64,000 nucleotides of DNA. Source: Epichloe hybrida. Its lineage: Eukaryota > Ascomycota > Sordariomycetes > Hypocreales > Clavicipitaceae. The stretch spans positions 1,178,001-1,242,000 of the forward strand of contig JAFEKR010000011.1 in assembly GCA_019022495.1 (NCBI GenBank). The letters are read 5' to 3'. A program made the position numbers and the translations under genes. Positions 32,929 through 43,743 of the stretch are shown piece by piece. The notes under the pieces were generated by a model. The model was not told the DNA's origin and made no database searches. It was given only the letters and a program-made list of their open reading frames with translations. How positions within the stretch are numbered: position 1 is the stretch's first letter; the number at the start of each line of letters is the position of its first letter.

Positions 32929-35900
32929 ATGTTCTCCTCGGCGCTCAAGTCCATATCCGCCACAAATATCACTGCCAACTACTCCGTCTCACCGAACCCT
33001 ACCTCGACCGCTGGACCATGGAAGATATACGATGCCAAGAAGAAGTCCACCGGGAAAGCCTACAGTGTCTTTGTTTTCGATCGGAAGGCGTTGGAATCAC
33101 ATGGCAACTCCTTGGGCCGCTCCGGCGCCTCTGGCTTCAGGCGCAGTGTGGATGAGGTGGTTGAGCGCTTGAAGAAGGAAGCCTCCAGCCTGGCGAAGCT
33201 TCGGCATCCGTCCATTTTGGAATTGGTTGAGCCCGTGGAGGAGACGCGAGGAGGAGGGTTGCAGTTCGTGACGGAAGCCGTTTCCGCATCGCTGTCGAGC
33301 TTGTTACAAGACAAGGACGACCAAGAAAGTTCTGGTGGTAGATCGCGCCGATTCGTCACCGAAGATTCAGATGGTGTGCTGCGAAGGCGAGAGCTCGAGA
33401 TTGACGAATTGGAAATCCAAAAGGGCTTGCTACAAGTGAGCAAGGCGTTGGAGTTCTTGCACGAAAATGCCGGTCTTGTTCATGGCAATCTGACCCCTGA
33501 CGCCGTGCTTATCAATGCCAAGGCAAGTGTTTTGAAGTATGGTCCGGGCTCGGGTTGAAGTTACTGACATGGTTGCCAGTCCGATTGGAAGATGAGCGGT
33601 TTGTCATTTTGTACTCCAGCTGATGGCTCGACCAAGCCCACCTCGATCCAAGCCATAAGCTTGGGAGAAGTACTAAACATGGACCCTCGATTGCCCAAGC
33701 TCGTCCAATTGAATCTCGACTTCACATCACCAGACTTGGTCATGGACAGTAACTTGACGGCGGCAGCAGACATGTTCTCCCTCGGTTTATTAGCAATCGC
33801 ACTGTATAACTCGCCGCATAGGTCACCTCTCGAATGTCACGGCAGCTTGTCATCGTACAAGAGGCTTTTCTCTTCATCATCTACTGTGCCGTCCTCATCG
33901 AACGGCTTTCTATCATCTCGACCTCTCCCCAAGGATCTATTACACCACGTGTTACCGAGACTGATCACCAGGAGACCAGCTCAGCGAATGAGTGCCCGTG
34001 AGTTTCAAGAAAGCGAATACTTTGACAACATTCTAGTTTCGACGATACGATTTCTGGATTCCTTCCCAGCCAAAACACCCAACGAGAAGTCGCAATTTAT
34101 GCGAGGGCTGCACAAAGTGCTCCCTTCGTTCCCCAAATCTGTCATGGAAAAGAAGATCCTACCGGCCTTGTTGGATGAGCTCAAAGATAGAGACTTGTTA
34201 TCTCTGATTCTTCAAAATATCTTCAAAATTGTTGAACTACTACCATCGGCTCGGAGGGCTTTCGGAGAAAAGGTCCGCCCAGCGCTGAGAGACATTTTTG
34301 TAGTGAACGCGAAACAAAGCCAGGAGAAAGACCCAGCTAGAGATGCTGGGTTGATGGTGTTCCTCGAGAACCTCTCCCTGGCCGCGGACAACTCCACGGG
34401 AAAGGAGTTCAAGGATGGTCAGTATTTTTTTCCGTCCTTTTTGTCAAAAATATCACACAAGCTGTTCCGTGTCCCTCTAAGCCATTCAATTAGATATTCT
34501 GCCCGTCATCCTGGCCGCTGTTGAGTGTCCCACGCACTCCATAGTGGACGTGGCATTACGAACGTTGCCGTCTGTGCTCCCCGTTCTTGACTTCAGCACC
34601 ATCAAGAATGAGCTCTTCCCCGTGGTAGCTACCGTATTCAGCAGGACCAGCAGCCTGGCCATCAAGGTGCGCGGCCTGCAAGCGTTTGTGATTCTCTGCG
34701 GGGGCTCAACCGACGCAGCTACCGACGACGGGCTCAATGGACTCGTCGAGAATAAAAAGAAGACGTCTTCATCGAGCGCATTGGACAAATACACCATGCA
34801 GGAGAAGGTTGTACCTCTGGTCAAAGCCATCAAAACAAAGGAGCCTGCCGTCATGTTGGCTGCCCTCAACGTCCTCCGGATGGTTGGCGAAACAGCCGAC
34901 GCTGACTTTGTCGCCATGGATATCCTGCCCATCCTGTGGAGCATGAGCCTGGGGCCCTTGCTTGACTTGAGGCAGTTCCAAACGTTCATGCAGCTAATCA
35001 AGAATCTCTCGCGAAGAGTCGAAGACGAACAGACCAAGAAGCTACAAGAGCTCTCGGGCTCAGCCAACGCAGGAAAGGCTGGCCCCAACGAGGACTTCCT
35101 CGCCTTTGGTGGCGTCACTGGGACCGCCTTTGATGGCAGCAACGGCACCGGCGGCAACGAAGATGACTTTGAAGCGTTGGTCAAGGGCAAAGGGGGTATT
35201 TCGGCATCATCCTCAAGAAGCACCAACAACAATGGCTTCGCTGGCTGGGACGAAACACCGTCCGTCATGTCCGCAGTCAAATCCACATCCAGCACCCCCA
35301 AGACACCCTCCTTTTCATGGTCCACGCACGTCCCGACAAGTCCTATTACGACAACGTCGTCGCAACCGACCATGGGCAACCAGCCTGGTTTCCGAGCCGC
35401 GATGCCGGACCTAGCTCGCTTCGGCACCCTTGCGCCATCATCAACGCAGTACAGTCAGCCGCTGCAACCCACGGCGTCGCCATCGGCACCCGCTCTCCGT
35501 CCACCACCCGCACAGCAACCCTCTTCGTCGGTCAACTGGCCCGCCACTGCAGCGACAACGCCTAACCCGTGGGCGTCCTCGTCTTCCTCGCCCTCGGCAA
35601 ACTACACAAGCCATTCCAGCCACGCACCCACCGCTGCGGGCTCCAGCCTCGGCGGGATGAACAGCGCCATGCCCAACATGACGCTTGGCCAGGGCCAGGG
35701 CCAGGGCCAGGGCCGGCCACCCCTGGGAGGCGGTGCCTCGTCGAGGAACCCGTCCTTTTCGATCCCACCTCCACCGGGCAGCACCTCATCACCCAGCACT
35801 AGTTTTGGTTTTAGTGCCGGCATCAAGCCGCCGCCGACGCAGCCCCAGGCAAATTGGTCTGCCCTGGGCAGCGTGAAAGCCCCGGTGACAACCGCGGGGC

Positions 35901-35941
35901 AGCAAAAATCCGGACTGGATCAGTACGAGAGTCTGATCTAG
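32929..35941 (+). CDS. SCY1-like pseudokinase (SCYL family)
   Basis: Exons 32929-33522, 33580-34417 and 34494-35941 encode 959 residues. The N-terminal kinase fold (about 15-350) is degenerate: the catalytic HRD is HGN (LVHGNLTPDAV) and the DFG position is SGL (SDWKMSGLSF), so catalysis is unlikely. HEAT-like helices follow (about 370-650: ILPALLDELKDRDLLSLILQNIF, FTIK...RGLQAFVILCGG). The tail is Ser/Pro/Gln-rich with a GQGQGQGQG run. Scy1/SCYL proteins link clathrin/COPI coats to Golgi-endosome traffic. The first intron uses a GC donor (AAG|GCAAGT...TTGCCAG), which is the option keeping INAK-SDWKMSGL in frame with a good consensus. The second intron is GTCAGT...AATTAG. Confidence 0.92.
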
Positions 35942-36572
35942 GGGCAGTCTCGAAGTGGACGCGGAAAATTCTTCCAAAACATTGCGCGAATGTAAAGTAA
36001 AGCCTCTGGCCAGCATTGATAAAAGGGGACAAGACGCATGATGCATCAATCACACGTCGAGAATCTTGGACCTCTCTGAATCCTCTGAATGAAACACTTT
36101 AATTCAAACACGTGAAAAATGAAAGACTGAAATGGTGAATGACGCGATATTGACTATGAGTGGAACACAACTTGCGATTTATGACACAGTCCATGTGCGA
36201 ACTTATCTCGACACAGCGTCTTGCGGTCCCTTGCGCTCACACGCCCCGTCCCTCCCAGGTTCTAGACAATTCCAAAAGAAAAAGAGGCAAGGCAATGCAA
36301 AGAAATTACTCGTCCGGACATTATACAAAGAAGAGGTAAGGCAAAAAAAAAAGGGGGGGGGGGGATGCAATTATACATGCTGCCGCGGATGGAACCAGCA
36401 CGTCTAGTCTGTGTATAAGTAATGTAGATGCATCCATTCTAGGCCATCATCATGTAGTATGAGGGGATTCATGAAACGGTGGGGTCGTCAAGTTTTGAAA
36501 GAAGAAAGAAAAAAAAAAAAAAAAGAGAATGGGTTTCACAGGATACAATGACATGAAAAATGCGAGGTCGCG
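35942..36572. other. Convergent 3' intergenic region
   Basis: 631 bp with a G11 run at about 36353-36364 and an A17 run at about 36508-36524. No gene was seen. Confidence 0.4.
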
Positions 36573-38210
36573 CTATTTAGTTGAGCCAGGACTGTTTTCT
36601 AGAGTATCTGACGTGGTGCATGTCTCGAACAAGTGTCTGCTCGTGTAGCCCGGCTCAGTGCTCACGCGAATGACCGGGTTGGCAGGGACCATTTCATGAA
36701 CAAACGGCCAGTTGAGGCGGCGACACAGCTCTGTGACGACGGTGTCGCAGTCGCCGAGGAGGTCGATGTCGAAGTTGATGTGGTTGACGACCTCGCGGGA
36801 GATGTAGATCTGGGGCACGTGCGAGGGCAGCCAGCTTACGATTTCGGAGACGGGCGTGACTTTGAGGGAGGTGCCGATGACGATGACGAGGTCGACCCTG
36901 TCGCGGTCGTGTTCGGTGAGACGCCTTGAGAACTCGTCGGGGAGGGCCTCGCCGAAGAAGGTAATGTCGGGCTTCATGACGCCCGCCTGGGGGATGTCGA
37001 AGTCGGAGTCGTTGTCGTCGGAGCTGTCGTCGTGGGCAGACCACCGCTGATGCTTCTGCTGCTTCTGCTGCTGCTGGCGCCGGCGCTTGGTGTTGTCCGC
37101 ACCGGCGGAGCGCTTCCTCTTGATGGAGCCATTGTTGACGCGGAGCGACTGGATGCAGCGCGGACAGCGCGGGATGTTGCCGGCCTTGATGTCGGGGAAG
37201 ATGGTCTCGCCGTCGATCTGGTAGCTGCACCGAAGGCAGGTGGCGGTGCCGAAGGAGCCGTGGCACTGGATCAGCTTGGTCTTGGGCAGGCCGGCCTTGA
37301 TCTCGAGGTTGTCAATGTTCTGAGAGTAGTTGGTGAGCAGCTTGCCGCGCTGGTGCAGCATGGCGATGAACTTGTGGGTGGGTGTGTAGCGGTCCGTGGC
37401 GGGGACAATGTCCTTGGCGACCGAGTAGAAGATGGTCGGGTCCTGCTTGAAGACGTCGATGTCAAAGACCTCCTGGGGGTCGCTGAGGCCCAGGTGCTCC
37501 AGCTTGGAATACAGACCCGTGCCTTTGGAACGGAAGTCGGGGATGCCGAGCGACGTGGAGATGCCGGCGCCCGTGATGACAATGATGTTGCTGCACTTGG
37601 CGATGAGCCGCACTGCGTCGTCTACCGTGTTGTGCGTGGCCAGCTTGATGCGCTTGGAGAGCTCCCGGGAGACGGCGAGCGACAACAGGTTGAAGTAGGC
37701 CTCGTCGGGCTGGCCCTCGAGGAAAGCCGGCGGCTTGATGGCAAAGGCCGTGAGGAGCTTCTTGGCCGTGTAGCGCCCGCAGTCCACGGTGCGTTGGCAG
37801 AAAATGGCAGGACCTTGGTCCCGGAGCTCCCGACGAAGTCTGCTGGCCTCCTCGGGTGTACAAATGTCTGATGCTACTATCATGTCAGTTTCCATGCCGA
37901 GTTCGGAAATAAGTTGAAGTTTCGAAAACTAAATCCAACGGCCAACAGAGGGGGGGGGGGGGGCCTCACTTTCATCCATCTCCACCTTCTCCTTGCTCAG
38001 CTCCTCAAAAGCATCTTCGAAAAGAGAATCCGTCTCCCATGAATCGCGTACATCGGCCACTCTATCTTCCAGCTCTGCCAACGACACGTTGACGGCAGCA
38101 GTTTTGACATCATCGCTGCTAGCATCGTCGGGTAATGTCTCCAACGCGTCCGACTTGACCTTTTGCCGCGTAAGACTAACACCCTTTGTCGTAGGACGCT
38201 TCATGATCAT
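36573..38210 (-). CDS. NAD-dependent histone deacetylase, SIR2/HST1 type
   Basis: Exons 38210-37970 and 37876-36573 encode 514 residues. An acidic N-terminal region and a DUF592-like segment ([15 protein letters not shown]) precede the sirtuin core: [36 protein letters not shown], catalytic histidine in [13 protein letters not shown], zinc pairs CLRC and [20 protein letters not shown], and [22 protein letters not shown]. Between the second zinc pair and KPDITFF is a 55-residue basic/Gln/Asp insert ([24 protein letters not shown]) that may act as a nuclear localisation signal. It deacetylates histones with NAD and contributes to silencing. The intron contains a G14 run and ends in a tandem TAGTAG acceptor, so isoforms differing by one residue are possible. 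Confidence 0.95.
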
Positions 38211-39602
38211 TTGAGGAGTTGACGCCGTGGTGTTACTGACAAAGGAGGTTGTTGGGTTTATGCTAACTTTACCGATGCGACAAGGCCTCCCAAAAAAGGT
38301 GCAAGCACGAAAATGCCATCAAGTTGAGAAAGAGAGGGCAGAAAAGAAGGAGAAGAAGAAGAGGAAGAAGAAAAAGGTGCAAACTACGCGTTGTCTGACG
38401 AAGAGGACGATGTGTGTCGATGAGTGACGATGAGCGACGATGGGCGACGGTGATGGGTGACTATGGGGGTGCGTGTAAACGAGCACAGTGAAAAACGAGT
38501 CTAGACAGTTTTTCTCTGATAGACAGGGCCAAAAGGGGGGAGAGGCGTGGCGCTAAACAGGAGAAGGAAGAGAATTGGTGCAAATTGAGGTTCCTTGTAT
38601 CCGATCTAGGGGAATGAGATGGGAAAAGGAAGGAGAATAGTGAGGAATGAGCCAAGGTCAAGGTTTGGGGTAGAGGAAGAGAGGGCGAGGAGAGGAGAGG
38701 AGAGGAGAGGAGAGGAGAGGAGAGGAGAGGAGAGGAGAGAGGAGAGGAGACGGAAGCAACAATGCAAAGCAGCTGGGGGCGCCGTGGCGGGCGACGCAAA
38801 AAAAAAAGGGCAAAGCGACAAGTTGTAGTCCGTACTCGAGTAGCTAAAACCGACGACTTGACCGACTTGACCGACTTGACTGACTAATAATAATAAGTCA
38901 GTCGACTTTTGCACACCTTGTCGACAACGGGGGCTTGTGGGCTGGCGCGGCAAATGCAGCCACTTCACCTTGACCATTCTGTCAATGAATGTACGGACTT
39001 ATTTAGTCGGACTATCAACACATGTAGACTTTCAAGGGTCCGTCCACTGCAACAATCAGTAATAAGTCAGTCCATCCGAGCTTGCAGTTGCAGTTGCAGC
39101 CGTCCTGGTCCACTCCGTCAATCCATCGCCCACATGTTGGCGAGACTCTGTCAATCCCACTGGCTGAAAACAATCGAAAACAACAACCAACATTCACCAG
39201 ACAGACACATGCGTGCATCAACGTGTCTTGGCCGCGGTTGTGAAACTCACAGATTCATCTCACACGCACAAGCCTTGCAAGTCCAAGTGGCTTTCATGGC
39301 AATATCATTTGATCTTCTATGGATATAATTGAAATGAGAAAACGGCAATATACACAGTTTTCTAAAATTTGGACTTCGAAAATGATGAAGAAAATAACCC
39401 CTTGAGCGGTAAATGTGGATTGCTTCCAAGGGTCCGGAGGAGCAGTGCCAATTTCCCATGTTACAACAAGCGCCCCATCAGAGTGATTTTTTTTAAAAAA
39501 TAAAAATAAAAAACAGAGGTAGAAAAGGAAATCAAATACGATGGATGAAAAGGGTAGAAAAGAACCAAATGATTCCACTCTCAGCTTTACCAATGTCTTT
39601 CT
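38211..39602. other. SIR2 upstream region with purine-rich repeat
   Basis: 1.39 kb between the SIR2 start and the PMC1 3' end. It holds the AGAGG pentamer array (separate entry), an AAG-rich purine stretch at 38335-38380 and short GACTTGACC repeats at about 38851-38880. No gene was seen. Confidence 0.45.
38686..38741. repeat. (AGAGG)n microsatellite
   Basis: About ten near-perfect copies of AGAGG, forming a continuous polypurine/polypyrimidine tract. On the SIR2 coding strand it reads (CCTCT)n, roughly 500 bp before the start codon. Such CT tracts are common in fungal promoters and length-variable. Confidence 0.85.
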
Positions 39603-42600
39603 CTACTCCGTTTTGCGTGACGATTCGCCTTGCTTATCAGCCGCCTCGTCTCGTCTTTCCTCCACATTGCCCCCGTCTGACCTCTCCTCGGCCGATGGCC
39701 GCCCTCTGGGTTGCCAACCCGCTGCAATACCAGCCGCAACTATACCCGCCATGACGGTCGGTGCGCCCAATGCCGAATTGGATCGAGATCGGTTAGACTT
39801 TGGTCTGGCACGCGAATCAGGCGTTGCAGATGGTGATCCGAAGCTGTCCTCTCGTGTTGGCGTTTGCGGCGCGTGCACGGAATTAGATCGTGAGTGTGAA
39901 GGGCTTCGGGATCGCTGCATGATTGTCTCCTTGGGGTGCTGGATGGCAAACTTCAGGTTGTTCAAGCGACCTCCCTTCATTCGCCTGAGGAAATTGAGTT
40001 CGTCTCGTACATCCGCCAGTGGTTCAGGATACATATTCATTTCCTCATCCGACACTGTCAAGCCGGGAACACCATGGCTTCGGTTCTTTATAAAGTTTGG
40101 CACCATTGCCAAAATGATCCAGTCGGGGATCAGGCGGATGATGATACCGACAGGGATGGAGATGAAACCGAGGACAAGGGCAATCGCCCACAAAGTGCCG
40201 TGTATGGCCGGGTCCGAAGGTGGATCGGCAATTTGGAAAGCAGCCCCACCCACGAAGATGATAAGAACCTGTCCACCACACATGATGATGCTGATACCGA
40301 TGAAGAACCAATTCTGGCTGATACCCTCAAAGATGTTGAACTTATTGTCCAAACGACGGTTGCTGCGAGGCCATGTCAGTCAGTGTTGCTCGAAATGAAC
40401 AGCCCAAGCCTTTACCTGGTCCGGGAGTGGTGAAAACTTACTTCCACTGATTGAAAATCTGCATCCACACGAACGTGTTGAAGACCAATGTATTGATTTG
40501 ATCGGGCTCGGGAATATCGTCGGGCCCGGGAAGTGGCAGGATTCCTTTGGGACTCCCGTAGTAGAGGAGGAACGTGATGGCGAGTTGATAAAGGGCTTGG
40601 CCCAGGATCATCTTCCACATCGTAATGGAAATGATGGATGAGCCCTTTGGCTCAGGCTTCCTGTCTAGAACGCTGTCCTGAGGAGGATCGGTGGCGAGAG
40701 CTAGTGCAGCAAGGGTATCCATGATGAGGTTCACCCAGAGCAACTGGACGGCAGTCAAGACGGAACTTTGTTTTTCGCTGGAAACGGCGGTCACAAAAGT
40801 CAAGACGACAGCGGTGATGTTGACGGTGAGCTGGAACTGTAGGAATCGCTTGACGGCATCGTTCACAGCACGCCCCCACTTGAGGGCCTTGACAATGCTG
40901 GCAAAGTTATCATCCATAAGAATAATAGCAGAAGCTTCCTTGGCAACTTCAGTGCCAGTGATGCCCATGGAAAATCCGACATCGGCCATCTTCAGCGCTG
41001 GCGCGTCGTTGGTACCGTCTCCCGTCACTGCAACTGTTTCGCCCTTGTCCTTGAGTCTCTTAACCAGAATGCGTTTATCCTCGGGGCTAGATCGAGCCAG
41101 CACGTGAAGCCTGGGAATAATTCTCTCCTGTTCACGCTTACTGAGGTTGCGGAAATCGGGCCCTTCCATGACGATGCTGTCAGGCTGGAGGATGCCGCAT
41201 TCCTTTGCAATGGCCTGAGCAGTGAGTTTGTTGTCACCCGTAACCATGCGAACGACAACACCAGCCTTTTGGCAAAGCTTGACAGAGTCGTAGACTCCAT
41301 CCCGAAGAGGATCCTGAATGCCAACCATGCCGATGAAAGTCATCTCCTGAAACAAGTCTTCAAACTCGACGTCGTTGCCACCGCCGTCTCCTCGGCGAGC
41401 AGTCTTGGGCGGCCACGCGTCGAAGTCTTTGTAGCAAATGCCGATGGTACGCAGCGAGCGGGTGGCATACGTTTCAATCAGTCTGCTGATTGTCTGGGCT
41501 CTGTGCTTACTCAGAGGCGCAACAGAATCGTCAACAGAAGGGTCGCTCAGCATTTGCGTACATTTGTCGAGCAGAATCTCAGAAGCACCCTTGACGAGAA
41601 GTCTGGCACCACCCTTGGGGAGCTGAATGACGATACCCATGCATTTGCGACCAGAGTCGAACGGGATGATCTGTAAAGTAGTGGCGTTATCGCGTTCCTC
41701 GCTGACAGGACCCATGGCCAGATGTGCCCGTGCAAAGAGTAGAAGGGCAGATTCAGTCTTGGAGCCGATGAAAGTCTTCTCGCCATCTACTTCACCTTCG
41801 AAGGCCGTGGAATTGAGAGCAATGGATTTTAGAAGCAGGTCCTTGACAGGTTCACTGAGCGACGTGATCAACTCGCCAGGTGATACTTCGGGGAGGTCAT
41901 CAGACGAGCCTTCGTTGTCTTCCGTCTCAGAATCAGAGCCCTGACGGGCGTGACCGAAGCGATGGTCTAGACCAATAGTGCCGGCCACAACTTGCATCTT
42001 GTTTTGTGTCAAAGTACCAGTCTTGTCAGAACAAATAGTCGTGGCATTGCCCATGACCTCACAAGCCTTGAGGTGACGGACCAAGTTGGCATCTTTGAGC
42101 ATACGGGTGGTGGCAAAGGCAAGAGCCAAAGTGACAGCAAGAGGTAGCCCCTCGGGCACAGCCACGACAATGATGGTGACAACAACAATGAATATTTCCA
42201 AGAACCTCTGTCCCTTTTGCGCAGGAGTGACAGTGTCATCAAACTTGGGCAGCTTCACAAGGAACTCAATGAAGAGAACAAGGAAAAGTAAAAGACCAGC
42301 GGCACCGCCCAGCTTGGCAATATATGTAGCGATGACATTGAGCTTAGCTTGCAGCGGGGTCATCTCGGGGTCTTCATTGAGAGCCATGAGAGTTTTTCCG
42401 TAGGACGAGAAGACGCCAGTAGAGGTGGCCATATATGTGCCCACGCCCTCCATGATTCGCGAGCCAGACTGGATGAACGGGTCCATCTTTTTCAGGCTTT
42501 GGTGGTTCTGGATAGCAGAGTAGACCTCGTCAGATGGCCGTTTGCGAATGATGTCAGACTCGCCGGTGGTCTGAGATTCATCACACTTGACATTGAAGCC

Positions 42601-43743
42601 GTCTGTGAGAACACCATCAACCGGAACCAGGTCACCGGGTTCGAGGTGAACAACATCACCAACCATTATGTCAAAGACCGAAATCTCGATCGTTTTACCG
42701 GAGCGAATTACTTTCACATTCCGATCCTGCTTCTTCTTGTTGAGTCTTGAAAATTGGCGTTCCTTGGAATAGTCATTCAACGACCCGACAATGACGACGA
42801 TGGCGATAGCGGCAACAATGGCTACACCTTCAACCCATTCAACCTTGGCCTCACCATTTTTGTGCTCTCCGCCTAGTGTTTGATAGAGACCAACAGCCAG
42901 ACTGATGACTGCAGCAATGGACAACAAAATCAACACCTTGTCGTTATAGGTGATCCACATGAGTTGAAGTAGACTCTTTCCTTTCTTGACCGGCAGACGG
43001 TTGTCGCGGAACACCCGATAACGGTCGGCAAAGACATCATTTCCTGGTGATTTATGCGATGCTGTCTTGGCCATTGCTCCGCCGTTAGAACCCTCTGTAC
43101 TTGACTTTTCGTCTTGGGCGGTCGCTTCTTCGAACGAGACTTCTCCGTCTAAATGGGTCTCATCATTGCTCAGCCCCGATTTGCGGTTGGATCGTAAACC
43201 CTTCTCGAGACCTCGCAGCCCCCCCAAAGCAAAAAAAGCGGGTAAGCTCTTGGGGTTGAACATCTTGTTCAGCTGACCGGGAGTGAACGCAAATGGGTTA
43301 TTTTCGACTTCGAAGTCCTCTTCGGTGCCGGTATCGGGAGTCAAGGCTTTCTGATCTTTCATGACCTTTTCGTTGCCTCCAGCCTTGAGTTTGTCGGTTT
43401 GCGTGTAGCTTGATGCAACTACTGTGGTCTCTCCGTGCGACATGACTGACCGGGCGGCTTCATCCGAGTCCACAGAATTCTGCCTTTCTCGCATATTGTT
43501 GGGCACAGACAAAAAACCCATCCCTCCATCATTCGAACGCGTCATGATGGGACTCGAAACATTGTGAGGGCTGGTTGGTCTGCTCTCACGGCTATCAAAG
43601 GAAGTATCTGCGTTGGGTTCTTGTCGTGGTTGGCTACTGAAGCCAAATAGAGGCTGGTCAACAACAGTAGATGGGCTCACAGTGTCGTCGTGGGGGGTGG
43701 TAGGCGAGATCGTGGGCTGGGTTTGTTGTGAATCATGAGACAT
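39603..43743 (-). CDS. Vacuolar-type P2B Ca2+-ATPase, PMC1/NCA family
   Basis: Exons 43743-40442 and 40362-39603 (79-nt intron, GTAAGT...TCGCAG, phase 2) give 1353 residues. A Ser/Thr-rich regulatory N-terminus (about 270 residues) precedes the pump: MWITYNDKVLILLSIAAVISL (M1), CDESQTTGESD (actuator domain), VVAVPEGLPLAVTLALAFATTRML (M4 with the Ca2+ motif PEGLP), phosphorylation motif CSDKTGTLTQ with D573, KGASEILLDKC, MVTGDNKLTAQAIAKECGI, TGDGTNDAPALKMADVGFSMG and M5-M10. The second exon adds NNRRLDNKFNIFEGI and the last membrane helices, then a basic Ser/Arg tail. PMC1-type pumps sequester cytosolic Ca2+ in the vacuole and are usually calcineurin/Crz1-regulated; I could not identify a Crz1 site with confidence. 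Confidence 0.97.

Noticed and set aside
37032..37871. 279-codon open frame antisense to SIR2
   Set aside because: It is a by-product of GC-rich third positions in the sirtuin gene; its Gly/Val/Leu/Asp-rich translation resembles no protein, while the opposite strand has all sirtuin motifs.
39541..40398. 285-codon plus-strand frame opposite PMC1
   Set aside because: It mirrors the final exon of the Ca2+ pump and has no features of its own.
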